In this document: positions 35,541-43,906 of the stretch, piece by piece
Layout: each line of letters opens with the position of its first letter
How positions within the stretch are numbered: position 1 is the stretch's first letter
Assembly (NCBI GenBank): GCA_003242685.1
Contig: QGVD01000005.1
Location: forward strand, 21,473-85,472
From: Pseudomonadota bacterium
Lineage (GTDB): Bacteria > Pseudomonadota > Gammaproteobacteria > Steroidobacterales > Steroidobacteraceae
Length of the DNA stretch: 64,000 nucleotides
Direction: 5' to 3'
Position numbers and translations under genes: made by a program
Notes under the pieces: generated by a model
The model's input: only the letters and a program-made list of their open reading frames with translations
Databases searched by the model: none
What the model was told of the DNA's origin: nothing

Positions 35541-36920
35541 GTGATGTCCCGACCGGATTCGCATGATGAGCTGACGCGCGGACAGCGCGTCGCGCGACGC
35601 GTCCTCAAGCCCCTCGAGCAGTTCCTGCAGATCGAGGCGGCGAGCGGCATCGTTCTGTTCGTCGCGGCAGCCGCGGCGCTCCTCTGGGCGAATTCGCCCT
35701 GGACGGCCTCCTACGATGCCTTCTGGCACACACCGATCACGCTGGGCGTAGGTGAGCTCGTCTTCACGCAATCGCTTCATTTCTGGATCAACGACGGCCT
35801 GATGACGATCTTCTTCCTCGTCGTCGGGCTCGAGATCCGGCGCGAGATGCACGACGGCGTGCTCTCCCGCCCCTCTGCCGCCATGCTGCCGCTGATCGCG
35901 GCGCTCGGCGGCGTCGCCGCGCCGGCGATCATCTACGTCGCGATCAATCCCGATCCCGCGCTGCGCTCCGGCTGGGCGATTCCCACCGCCACGGACATCG
36001 CCTTCGCGGTCGGCGTGCTCACGCTGCTCGGCAAACGCGTTCCGCCGGCGCTGCGCATCATGCTGCTCGCGCTCGCCATCATCGACGACATCGTCGCGGT
36101 GCTCGTGATCGCGTTCGCCTACTCGAGCGGAGTCGAGCTCTCCGGCCTCCTGCTCGCGCTCGCCGGCGTGGTCGGCGTGATAGTGCTGCAGAAGCTCGGC
36201 GTCGCGTCGGCGATGCCGTACGTCGCGCCGGGCGCCGTCGTGTGGCTGGGACTGCTGCGCGCGGGTGTGCATCCCACGCTGGCGGGCGTGGTTCTCGGTC
36301 TGCTCACGCCGGTGTCGCAGTCCTTCCGTCGCGAGAGCCTTCTCGGCACCGCCGCGCGTGCCCTCGAGGAGATCCGCGACCGTCTGCACCGTAACCCCGG
36401 CGACGCGCACGCGCTCGCACCTTCGCTGCGCCGCCTGAAGGTCGCGCACCGCGAGCTGCTGACGCCCGTCGAGCGTGTACAGCTGACGCTGCATCCCTGG
36501 GTGGCATACGGCATCATGCCGTTGTTCGCTCTCGCGAACGCCGGTGTTCACCTGAGCGGGGTTTCGCTCGACGAGGAAGCGCTGGCTTCGGTGGCGTCGG
36601 GAGTGTTCTTCGGACTCCTGCTCGGCAAGCCGATCGGCATCACGCTCGCGTCGTACCTCGCGGTCCGCACGGGCCTCTCGTCGCTGCCTCCCGGTGTCGG
36701 CTGGCTCGCCATCATGGTGATGGGCTGCCTCGGCGGCATCGGATTCACGATGTCGATCTTCATCACCAACCTGGCATTCGAGCAGCAGGCGCTCATCGAG
36801 AGCGCGAAGCTCGCAATACTCACGGGCTCGGCGGCGGCGGCCGTGGGCGGGCTGATCTTCGGACGCGCAGTGCTGCGGCCTGCGGCTGGCACCACCAGCC
36901 CCGCGCACGCGGAGCATTAG
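35541..36920 (+). CDS. nhaA: Na+/H+ antiporter NhaA
   Basis: A 459-residue inner-membrane antiporter that exchanges Na+ (or Li+) for H+. The essential Asp pair is in 'AIIDDIVAVLVIAFAY', and the unwound-helix motif 'IPTATDIAFAVGVLTLLG' and 'GLEIRREMHDG' are intact. About 12 transmembrane helices, with a longer C-terminal tail than E. coli NhaA (388 residues). The start is GTG 35541 or ATG 35544, indistinguishable here. Single gene; the structured leader upstream is listed separately. Confidence 0.95.
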   Translation: MMSRPDSHDELTRGQRVARRVLKPLEQFLQIEAASGIVLFVAAAAALLWANSPWTASYDAFWHTPITLGVGELVFTQSLHFWINDGLMTIFFLVVGLEIRREMHDGVLSRPSAAMLPLIAALGGVAAPAIIYVAINPDPALRSGWAIPTATDIAFAVGVLTLLGKRVPPALRIMLLALAIIDDIVAVLVIAFAYSSGVELSGLLLALAGVVGVIVLQKLGVASAMPYVAPGAVVWLGLLRAGVHPTLAGVVLGLLTPVSQSFRRESLLGTAARALEEIRDRLHRNPGDAHALAPSLRRLKVAHRELLTPVERVQLTLHPWVAYGIMPLFALANAGVHLSGVSLDEEALASVASGVFFGLLLGKPIGITLASYLAVRTGLSSLPPGVGWLAIMVMGCLGGIGFTMSIFITNLAFEQQALIESAKLAILTGSAAAAVGGLIFGRAVLRPAAGTTSPAHAEH

Positions 36921-36999
36921 AGCGCCCGTTCGACCACGCTCGCCGCACACGGGTGAACCCTGCACACCGGTGAACCTTTCGCGTTCCCTGGAGGCGCCC

Positions 37000-37671
37000 T
37001 TACCGGGGTGCAACGGCCTCGCGCGTGCGTTCGCCACGGTCGCGGCTCGTATCCCCGGCCGGTGCGGCCGCATCCGGCTCACTGCTTTCCGGCGGCGAAC
37101 CCGAGGCGGAAGGCTCCGCCGCGCTCGTGCGCAGACGATCGTGCTTCTCCACCACCGCGCACGCGATGCGATCGCCCGCGTTGCCGGACGGTTGACTGCG
37201 GTAGTCGTCGGCACCGCCGTGAATGACGAGCGCCGAGCCGTCACTGTCGAACAGTGAGCCCGTTCCGCTGTCGAGCGTCACGCCCGTGTTGAGCACGTGC
37301 GCGCGCAGCGTACCGTCCTGCTGCACGAACACGTTGGGCATGTCGCCGGCGTGCGGACCGCGAGCGGCGTGAAAGCCGTGCTGCCTGCCGCGCGGCGCGT
37401 AGTGGTCACCGGCGGACTTGAAGCCGGTTTTCGGCTCACAGCGTCCGGTCCCGTGCACGTGAAAGGCATGCTCGCCGGGCGGCAGCCCCTTCACGTCGAG
37501 TGCGATGAGCACTCCGTTCGCCGCCTGGCTCAGGGTTGCCGTACCGATGCGCTCGCCCTTCGCATCGACGAAAGTCGCGTGCGCCACGGCGTCACGATCG
37601 CCCGCCGGTGGCTCGGCAGCGGCAGCTGCGAGACTCAGTACCGTGCCGGCGATCATCAGCTCCATTCTCAT
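37000..37671 (-). CDS. sodC: Copper/zinc superoxide dismutase with extended C-terminal tail
   Basis: A 223-residue exported SOD. A short signal peptide (ends near 'AAAAAEP') is followed by the Cu/Zn fold: Cu ligands 'HAFHVHGTGRCEP', the zinc loop 'KSAGDHYAPRGRQHGFH', 'GDMPNVFV' and a C-terminal 'RIACAVVE' whose Cys can pair with the Cys after HGTG. The final 45 or so residues are a Ser/Glu/Pro/Ala tail not found in ordinary SodC (about 170). ATG 37671 has a GGAGGAG site six bases away. Complements the cytosolic SOD at 33 kb. Confidence 0.88.
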   Translation of the reverse strand: MRMELMIAGTVLSLAAAAAEPPAGDRDAVAHATFVDAKGERIGTATLSQAANGVLIALDVKGLPPGEHAFHVHGTGRCEPKTGFKSAGDHYAPRGRQHGFHAARGPHAGDMPNVFVQQDGTLRAHVLNTGVTLDSGTGSLFDSDGSALVIHGGADDYRSQPSGNAGDRIACAVVEKHDRLRTSAAEPSASGSPPESSEPDAAAPAGDTSRDRGERTREAVAPR

Positions 37672-37787
37672 GAACGACTCCTCCTGCGCGTGCTCGCGTC
37701 GCCGGACTGCCCGGCGCGGCGAACGAGATCGCTCGCCGTCGCCGAGCGAGCCGGCACGTTCCGTGCCCGCGCAGCAGGAGCGGAGCC

Positions 37788-38408
37788 TCAACCGGTGCCG
37801 AAGGTGTCCCGGTAGTCGGCGAGCGCCGCCTCGATGACCTCGGCGGCAGCGGCGTAGCCGTACTTGCCGACGATCTGGATGCTCGAAGGCTCGCCGGGAA
37901 CGAGCTTGTACGTGGAGAAGTAGTGCTCGATGCGCTCGATGAGCGCCGGCGGCAGCTCGTCGATCTCATTGGCCTTGCCCCAGACGTAGTCGCCTTCGAG
38001 CACCGCCACGATCTTGTCGTCGGCCTCCCCGCGATCGACGAGCTTGAGTCCGCCGACGACGCGCGCGCGCAGCAGCACTTCGGAACGCGTGATGGGCCGC
38101 TCGCTGATGACACAGATGTCGAGCGGATCGCCGTCGCCCTTTTCGTTGCCCGGCGCGAGCCGCGCGACCCGCTCTCCGCAGTAGGTCTGCGGAATGAATC
38201 CGTAGAGCGCAGGCGGATGGGACGAGGTGCGCTGCGGACGATCCACCCGCAGATAGCCGGTGATCTTGTCGACCTCGTACTTCATGAGGTCGAAAGGCGT
38301 CATCTCGATGTAGGCGTTGACGACGCGCGGTGCATCCGCGCCTGCAGCGAGACCGTGCCAGGGATGGGGGCGCCAGCGGGAATATAGACTGCGTTCCTGC
38401 TCTGTCAT
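37788..38408 (-). CDS. ppa: Inorganic pyrophosphatase (family I)
   Basis: A 206-residue hydrolase of pyrophosphate. The metal-binding acids are in 'GDGDPLDICV', and 'YEVDKITGYLRVDR' and 'YGFIPQTYCGE' are typical of family I. It is somewhat longer than E. coli Ppa (175). ATG 38408 is taken as the start; the frame extends to 38534 over the divergent gene and is discounted. Its ATG overlaps the earliest possible start of the barrel gene on the other strand. Confidence 0.9.
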   Translation of the reverse strand: MTEQERSLYSRWRPHPWHGLAAGADAPRVVNAYIEMTPFDLMKYEVDKITGYLRVDRPQRTSSHPPALYGFIPQTYCGERVARLAPGNEKGDGDPLDICVISERPITRSEVLLRARVVGGLKLVDRGEADDKIVAVLEGDYVWGKANEIDELPPALIERIEHYFSTYKLVPGEPSSIQIVGKYGYAAAAEVIEAALADYRDTFGTG

Positions 38409-38427
38409 GTGTCGAGTCGTAGGTTCC

Positions 38428-39030
38428 GTGAAGCGAAAGTCGCGTATTCTCGCATTGTCGGCCGCTGCGATGCTCGTGCTTGCAGAGCCGTCACGGGGAG
38501 AGACGCCCCGGCACGAACCGCGGTACGGCGTCACGATCTATGCCGCACGGATCTCGAGCGAGCGGACCTGGCAGCACGTCATCAGGAACCCTTTCGGAGC
38601 GGACTATGCCGACGCTTTCCTGCTCGTCGGTGCACTCTCGCGCGTGTGGGCGGAGCGGCGCGAGGGAGCGCTGCTCCTCGAGGCCGAGATGCAGGCGGCG
38701 TACAACTTCGGCGAGCAGCATCACTGGGAGTTCAACGCGGCACCGCTCGTCGCCCGCTGGCAGCGTTTTCCCTGGAACGAGCGCGTCGCGACCTCTGCCG
38801 CGTTCGGGATCGGACTGTCGTGGTCCACGGAAGTCCCCGAGCTCGAGGTGAAGCTCGAAGGCGACAGCCGGCAGCTCCTCGTCTACTGGATGCTCGAGCT
38901 CACGGCCGGCCCACCGCGTGGTCGCTGGGCAGCCTCACTGCGACTTCATCACCGCTCCGGCGGCTTCGGGCTGCTCGCCGACGACGGCGGCATGAACGCC
39001 ATAGGGATCGGCGTACGCTACCGGTTCTGA
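38428..39030 (+). CDS. PagL-like (acyloxyacyl hydrolase family) outer-membrane barrel
   Basis: A 200-residue precursor with a basic N-terminus and a signal peptide (ends 'EPSRG', about residue 25). The mature part has the strands of a small barrel ending in 'IGVRYRF' with the terminal Phe required for outer-membrane insertion. The PagL catalytic His-x-Ser is visible in 'LHHRSGGFG', but the acidic residue expected about 14 positions later falls on Met/Asn. PagL removes an acyl chain from lipid A; activity here is uncertain. GTG 38428 is preferred to ATG 38407, which overlaps ppa. Confidence 0.7.
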   Translation: MKRKSRILALSAAAMLVLAEPSRGETPRHEPRYGVTIYAARISSERTWQHVIRNPFGADYADAFLLVGALSRVWAERREGALLLEAEMQAAYNFGEQHHWEFNAAPLVARWQRFPWNERVATSAAFGIGLSWSTEVPELEVKLEGDSRQLLVYWMLELTAGPPRGRWAASLRLHHRSGGFGLLADDGGMNAIGIGVRYRF

Positions 39031-39204
39031 CCCTCCCGCCCATCGCTGCGAGCGCCTCGCTGGCCAGATGCCCGGCCAGCGGGCACGGACGGGCACGCGA
39101 CCACGGCGCCGGGATCCCTCGAGAGGTTCCGACTGCCGTGGCCGCGCTTCATGAGGCGTCGGAGCCCGCGAAAGCTGCGCGGGCCCGCACCGCGCCTGAC
39201 GCGG

Positions 39205-39525
39205 TTATCGGCCGGTGCCCGTGTCGCCCTCTGCCGTGCCGCTCGTGGTACCGGACGTGTCACCGGTCGTGCCCGGAGGCGCCGCCGTGTCCGGTTCGGT
39301 GGTGGTCGCGCCGGGATCGGTCATGGTTCCCGGCTCCTGGGTCGTTCCGGGCTCACCCCACGTCTCCGTCGTGCCGGTCGTGCCGCTCGTACCCGTCTGA
39401 TCGTCCTGCATCGTGCCCTGGTCGGCCGTGTCGCCCGCGGCACCCGTGCTGCCGGACTCCTGCTGAGTGCAGGCGGAAGCGAGAGCGAAGGCGCCGAGGC
39501 ACAACAACAACAAGCTGCGATTCAT
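39205..39525 (-). CDS. Low-complexity Gly/Thr-rich lipoprotein
   Basis: A 106-residue precursor. The signal ends in the lipobox ASAC (Cys at about 19), and the mature part is almost entirely Gly, Thr, Ser, Pro, Asp and Glu in repeats such as 'TGTSGTTGTTET'. It is likely disordered. No domain is recognised; such proteins are commonly stress-induced or fast-evolving. ATG 39525 starts the lipoprotein signal. Confidence 0.6.
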   Translation of the reverse strand: MNRSLLLLCLGAFALASACTQQESGSTGAAGDTADQGTMQDDQTGTSGTTGTTETWGEPGTTQEPGTMTDPGATTTEPDTAAPPGTTGDTSGTTSGTAEGDTGTGR

Positions 39526-39762
39526 GTGAAACACCTCTCTGGGTTGCAACCGAAACCTCTATGCCCAACGCAGCCGACGCTGAGCTCGGGTTGGAAACGC
39601 ACCGGGAGACCGTGACGTTCCAAGTCGCCGTCCGGCGTCACCCGGCTGGAGCCGTGCAGCAGGCAGCGTTCCCGTCTGCCAGGCACACGCTCACGCCCGC
39701 CGACCGGGCCGGCTGCCGCTTCTGATATGCTCACGCGCCTCCTCAGGCAGTCGGAGGCACGC

Positions 39763-40851
39763 GTGCGCTACGCGGCGATCACGGGCTGGGGCAAGTGCCT
39801 GCCCCCGGCCGCACTCACCAACCACGACCTGGCGAGCTTCCTCGACACGAGCGACGAGTGGATCGTGAGCCGCACCGGCATACGCGAACGGCGCATCTCG
39901 CACGTGTCGCTCGGCGACATGGCCTGGGTGGCGGCCGAGCGCGCGCTCGCAGCAGCCGGGATCACCGGGGCGCAGATCGAGCTCGTCGTGTTCGGCACGT
40001 GCAGCCACGATGACCAGGTCCCGAACATGGCCTCCGGCGTACAGGCGCGCATCGGCGCCGAGCGGGCCGCCGCGATGGACGTGAACACCGCCTGCACCAG
40101 CTTCCTGCACGGCCTCTCCACCGCCACTGCGCTCATCCGCACCGGCGCCGTGAACAGCGCGCTCGTCATCGGCGCGGAGCTGATCTCGCCGTTCATGGAC
40201 TGGACCGACCGCAACGTCGCCGTTCTGTTCGGCGACGGCGCGGCAGCCGTCGTGCTGCAGGCGACCGAGCGCGAGGAAGGAGTGCTCGCGGAGAAGCTCG
40301 GCTGCTACGGTGAGGCGCGCGAGATCCTGCGCGTACATGGCATGGGCGGCGCGTACGCGAACCGCGGCCGCGTGTACGGCGACACGAGCTGGCAGTTCGA
40401 GGGACAGGAGATCTTCAAGCGCGCCGTACACGGCATGAGCGACGCCAGCCGGTGCGCGCTCGAGAAGCTGGGCCTTACGTCCGAGCAGGTCGACCTGGTG
40501 ATTCCGCACCAGGCGAACCTGCGGATCATCGAGTCGGTCGCGAAGCACCTGCGCGTGCCGATGGAGCGCGTGTTCGTCAACGTGCACCGCTACGGCAACA
40601 TGTCCTCGGCGACGGTGCCCGTCGCGCTGTGCGAGGCGATCGAAGAAGGCCGGGTACGGCCAGGCTCGCTGCTGCTGATGCCGGGCTTCGGCGGCGGGCT
40701 GAGCTACTGCGCGCACGTCGTGCGCTGGGGCGAGCGCGTCGCGCCGCTCGGCGAGTCGAAGGCCGATCTGCCGCCGTCGGATCGCAGCGCGCTGCAGATC
40801 GTCCGGGACGTCATGGCAGTGAAGGGCCGCGCGGCGGCCGCGGCGAGCTGA
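39763..40851 (+). CDS. 3-oxoacyl-ACP synthase III (FabH) family protein
   Basis: A 362-residue ketoacyl synthase III-type condensing enzyme. The catalytic triad is present: Cys in 'MDVNTACTSFLHG', His in 'LVIPHQANLRI' and Asn in 'VHRYGNMSSATVP'. Bacterial FabH is about 320 residues, so this one is longer at the C-terminus. It may initiate a fatty-acid-like pathway rather than housekeeping synthesis, since no fab genes are adjacent. GTG 39763 has GGAGG five bases before it; the in-frame ATG at 39727 lacks a ribosome site. Confidence 0.85.
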   Translation: MRYAAITGWGKCLPPAALTNHDLASFLDTSDEWIVSRTGIRERRISHVSLGDMAWVAAERALAAAGITGAQIELVVFGTCSHDDQVPNMASGVQARIGAERAAAMDVNTACTSFLHGLSTATALIRTGAVNSALVIGAELISPFMDWTDRNVAVLFGDGAAAVVLQATEREEGVLAEKLGCYGEAREILRVHGMGGAYANRGRVYGDTSWQFEGQEIFKRAVHGMSDASRCALEKLGLTSEQVDLVIPHQANLRIIESVAKHLRVPMERVFVNVHRYGNMSSATVPVALCEAIEEGRVRPGSLLLMPGFGGGLSYCAHVVRWGERVAPLGESKADLPPSDRSALQIVRDVMAVKGRAAAAAS

Positions 40852-40860
40852 GCGCTCCGC

Positions 40861-41655
40861 TCAGTCGGGCAGGCGGATCGTTCCTTCGAGGTACGTCACT
40901 GCCCGCCCGGCGAGGCGCACGGTCTCACCTTCCAGCCGGCACGACAGCCTCCCACCGCGGCGCGAGAGCTGCCGCGCCTCGAGACTCGTGCGGCCGAGGC
41001 GCTTCGCCCAGTACGGCACGAGCGTCGCGTGCGAGGAGCCCGTGACCGGATCCTCCGGCACACCGAAGCTCGGGACGAAATACCGCGACACGAAGTCCAC
41101 GTCGTCACCGGGCGCAGTGATGCACAGGCCATAGGGGTGCAGCGTCTCGAGCGCGTCGAAATCGGGACGGAACGCCTCGACGTCGCGCTGCGAACCGAGC
41201 ACGAGAAAATACTTCTCGCGGGCAGCGAGCACCTCGCCGCCGGAAGGCGGCAGGTGAGCCGCGACGACGGGCGGGACGTCGCGGCAGGGGCGCGGAGGAA
41301 ACGCCGGCACCCGCAGTCCGATGCCGTCTCCCCGCCGCTCGACCACGAGGACGCCGACCTGCGTCCTGAACGCAACGCGTGTCAGCGAAGGGTCGATGTG
41401 CCTGAAGAGCACGTGGCCCGAGGCCAGCGTCGCATGGCCGCAGAACGAGATCTCCCTGCGCGGCGTGAACCAGCGCATCTCGTATTCGCTGCCTGCCGGA
41501 ACGAAGAACGCGGTCTCGGAAAGATTGTTCTCCGCCGCGATGTCCTGCATCAGATCCGCGGGCAGCCATTCGCGCAGCGGACAGACCGCCGCCGGATTCC
41601 CTCCGAACAGCCGCTCGGTGAAGGCATCGACTACGTAGAGGGGTAACGTGCGCAT
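40861..41655 (-). CDS. PhzF-family isomerase/epimerase-like protein
   Basis: A 264-residue diaminopimelate-epimerase-fold protein. The family catalytic Glu lies in 'ENNLSETAFFV' (about 47), followed by 'FTPRREISFCGHATLASGHVLF' and the phosphate-loop-like 'EDPVTGSSHATLVPYW'. True PhzF makes phenazines, but no phenazine genes are near, so this is one of the many stand-alone members of unknown substrate. Lies 9 bases after the MarR-GNAT gene on the same strand. Confidence 0.88.
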   Translation of the reverse strand: MRTLPLYVVDAFTERLFGGNPAAVCPLREWLPADLMQDIAAENNLSETAFFVPAGSEYEMRWFTPRREISFCGHATLASGHVLFRHIDPSLTRVAFRTQVGVLVVERRGDGIGLRVPAFPPRPCRDVPPVVAAHLPPSGGEVLAAREKYFLVLGSQRDVEAFRPDFDALETLHPYGLCITAPGDDVDFVSRYFVPSFGVPEDPVTGSSHATLVPYWAKRLGRTSLEARQLSRRGGRLSCRLEGETVRLAGRAVTYLEGTIRLPD

Positions 41656-41664
41656 TCGTCGGCC

Positions 41665-42669
41665 TCAGCTTGCAGTGGACGATGCGCTCGCATCCGCCGC
41701 ATCGGCGACGGAAGCTGCGAGCTCCCCGCGATACTCCATGAGGAGATCCGCGCGCGAGTACTTGCTGTCCGGCGGCGACCCGAGCGGCACGAATCCCATC
41801 CTGCGATAGAGCGTCACGGCCGGCCGCAGCGTGCTGTTCGTTTCGAGGAACAGACGCCGGGCACCGAGGGAACGGCAGCGCTTGATCGCCGCGCGCAGCA
41901 GCGCCTCGCCGATCCCGAGCCCCTGCCAGCGCTCGTCGACTCCCATCTTCGCGAGCTCGTATTCGCAGTCGCCGTGATGGATGAGCGCGCACGTGCCGAC
42001 CGTCTGTCCGGCGATGCGGGCCATGAGGATGTGACCGCCCGCATCGAGGATCCGCTCGCGCGGCGCATCGAGCACCTCGCGATCCGGCGGCTCCACGCGG
42101 AAGAACTTCCGGATCCATCGCAGGTTCAGCTCGCGGAACGCTCCCGCGTCATCCGGCGTGAAGTCGTCGATGCGCAGCAGTCCCGGATCGCGCGCGAGCG
42201 CGCGGCGGATGAGGCGTCGCTCCAGGGAGTGACGCTCGAGCTGCTCTTCGACACGGCGCAGGGCGTCGAGCAGATCGCAGCCGGACTCGGCCAGCTCCTG
42301 CTCCACGATCTCCTTCAGGTCCGCGACGAGCGGCGCGGTGCGCTCGGCTTCGGCGCGTCCCGCGGCGCTGAGGCGCAGGAGAGAACGGCGGCGATCGCCG
42401 CCGTCGGTGAATCGCTCCACCCAGCCCCGTGCGGTCAGGATGCGTGCGGCCCGGAGCACGGTCGGATGCGCGAGCCCGAGCCGCTGCGCGCATTCGCCGA
42501 TGGAAAGGGGTCCGTACGCCTCGAGCAGCTTGAAGAGCGGGAAACAGCCCGGCGGAAACTCCGCGTCCGCAATCGTCGCCGCGCGCACGATCTGCTCGTA
42601 CACGCGATCGCTCAGGCGTTTGAGTCTCGTCCCGAGTGCGAGCGGTCCGAGCTCCCGCAGGAAATCCAC
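41665..42669 (-). CDS. Fused MarR-type regulator and GNAT acetyltransferase
   Basis: A 334-residue fusion. Residues 1-150 form a MarR winged helix ('SIGECAQRLGLAHPTVLRAARILTARGW'). Residues about 170-320 form a GNAT fold with the acetyl-CoA loop 'VDERWQGLGIGEALLRAAI'. Such fusions occur in many proteobacteria; the acetylated substrate and the DNA operator are unknown. The domains are contiguous with no frameshift. Followed by the PhzF-like gene, probably as one unit. Confidence 0.87.
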   Translation of the reverse strand: MDFLRELGPLALGTRLKRLSDRVYEQIVRAATIADAEFPPGCFPLFKLLEAYGPLSIGECAQRLGLAHPTVLRAARILTARGWVERFTDGGDRRRSLLRLSAAGRAEAERTAPLVADLKEIVEQELAESGCDLLDALRRVEEQLERHSLERRLIRRALARDPGLLRIDDFTPDDAGAFRELNLRWIRKFFRVEPPDREVLDAPRERILDAGGHILMARIAGQTVGTCALIHHGDCEYELAKMGVDERWQGLGIGEALLRAAIKRCRSLGARRLFLETNSTLRPAVTLYRRMGFVPLGSPPDSKYSRADLLMEYRGELAASVADAADASASSTAS

Positions 42670-42790
42670 GAGCCGCCGTCCTTGAAGAGATTCCGTAGAC
42701 GGCTACGAAAATATTCCCCGCGATCGGCGAGCGTCAAGGCGACGGGCAGCTCGCCGATGCGCATGAACGCGATGCCTGGTGCCTGCCCCG

Positions 42791-42828
42791 GAAACGAAAG
42801 CGCCCGCAGCCTTTTCGGGCTGCGGGCG
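42791..42828 (-). terminator. Terminator of the bTHX gene
   Basis: Read on the minus strand, an 11-bp perfect stem (CGCCCGCAGCC with GGCTGCGGGCG) is followed by CTTTCGTTTCC, 31 bases after the bTHX stop. Confidence 0.75.
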
Positions 42829-42859
42829 CACGGAGCAGACCTGTGCCGTAAAGGTGTTG

Positions 42860-42982
42860 CTACTTCTTCGTCGCAGTGGTCGCAGCCTTTTTCTTCTTCT
42901 TCGCCGGAGACTTCGGGCGTGACTTACCGAAGGTTCCTCGGTAGATCTTGCCGCGCCGAGTCCTGCGATCACCCTTACCCAT
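42860..42982 (-). CDS. 30S ribosomal protein bTHX
   Basis: A 40-residue, extremely basic protein beginning 'MGKGDRRTRRGKIYRGTFGK', nearly identical to the start of Thermus THX (bTHX), which sits in the 30S head. The C-terminal extension is a Lys/Ala/Thr tail ('KKKKKAATT'). GGAG lies nine bases upstream of the ATG, and a strong terminator follows. Being so short, it is easily missed by gene finders. Confidence 0.92.
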   Translation of the reverse strand: MGKGDRRTRRGKIYRGTFGKSRPKSPAKKKKKAATTATKK

Positions 42983-43072
42983 GCCGTTCGACTCCGATAT
43001 TGCTGTTCTCGAATTCAGGAGCCGCAGTCTAGGCGAGAATCTCGCGTCGCGCCATACATTCCATGGTCACCG

Positions 43073-43906
43073 ATGCCGCAGGCCGAGTTCCGATTCTATG
43101 AGGAGCTGAACGACTACCTGCCGCCGGCGCTTCGCAAGCGAAGCTTCGTGCGGGCATTCGACGGAACGCCGGCGGTGAAGGATGTGATCGAGGCGGTCGG
43201 CGTACCCCATACCGAGGTCGATCTCATCCTCGTGGACGGCAGGTCGGTCGGCTTTGCGCACCGCCTGCGGGGCGGTGAGCGCGTCGCGGTGTACCCGGTA
43301 TTCGAACGGCTCGATATCCGGCCGCTCCTGCGGCTTCGGCCGCGGCCGCTCAGAGTCACGCGCTTCGTCGCGGACGTTCATCTCGGCACGCTCGCGCGCT
43401 ATCTGCGCCTGCTCGGCTTTGACACGGTCTACCGGAACGACCTCGACGATCCGCAGCTGGTGCGCATTTCGGTGAACGAGCGCCGCGTCCTGCTCACGCG
43501 GGACGTGGGGCTCCTGAAGCACGGCGCACTGACGCACGGCTACTGGCTGCGGTCGACCGCGCCGCGCAGGCAGCTCGCCGAGGTCATCGATGCACTGTCC
43601 CTGCGGCGCGAGATCCGGCCGTTCACTCGCTGCATGCGCTGTAACGGCGAGCTGCGCGTGATCCCGCGCGCGGCCGCAAAGGGCCGCGTTCCCGAGCACG
43701 TGTACCGGAGATCCCGCCGCTTCGTGCAGTGTGCGGACTGCGGGAACGTCTACTGGCGCGGCACGCATTTCCAGCGGCTCGAAAGGCTGGTGCGTGAGCT
43801 GCGATCCTCGCGCCGCCGTCGCGAACGTCCGCGGGACGCGCGGCAAGGGCACTCACGCCGAGACGGCGTTCCAGCTCTGAGACGTGCGTCTCATGACCGC
43901 TCGTGA
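43073..43906 (+). CDS. Mut7-C RNAse-domain protein with N-terminal ubiquitin-like (ThiS-type) domain
   Basis: A 277-residue protein. Residues 1-80 resemble the Mut7-C ubiquitin-like domain. Residues about 98-245 form the Mut7-C PIN-like nuclease: 'FVADVHLGTLARYLRLLGFDT' with the acidic Asp, then 'RVLLTRDVGLL' and a zinc ribbon with Cys pairs in 'CMRCNGEL' and 'CADCGNVYW'. The tail is Arg-rich and disordered. Predicted metal-dependent RNase; biological substrate unknown. Confidence 0.82.
   Translation: MPQAEFRFYEELNDYLPPALRKRSFVRAFDGTPAVKDVIEAVGVPHTEVDLILVDGRSVGFAHRLRGGERVAVYPVFERLDIRPLLRLRPRPLRVTRFVADVHLGTLARYLRLLGFDTVYRNDLDDPQLVRISVNERRVLLTRDVGLLKHGALTHGYWLRSTAPRRQLAEVIDALSLRREIRPFTRCMRCNGELRVIPRAAAKGRVPEHVYRRSRRFVQCADCGNVYWRGTHFQRLERLVRELRSSRRRRERPRDARQGHSRRDGVPALRRASHDRS

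Noticed and set aside
39058..39081. 8-bp perfect hairpin after the PagL-like gene as a terminator
   Set aside because: No T run on either strand, so termination cannot be claimed.
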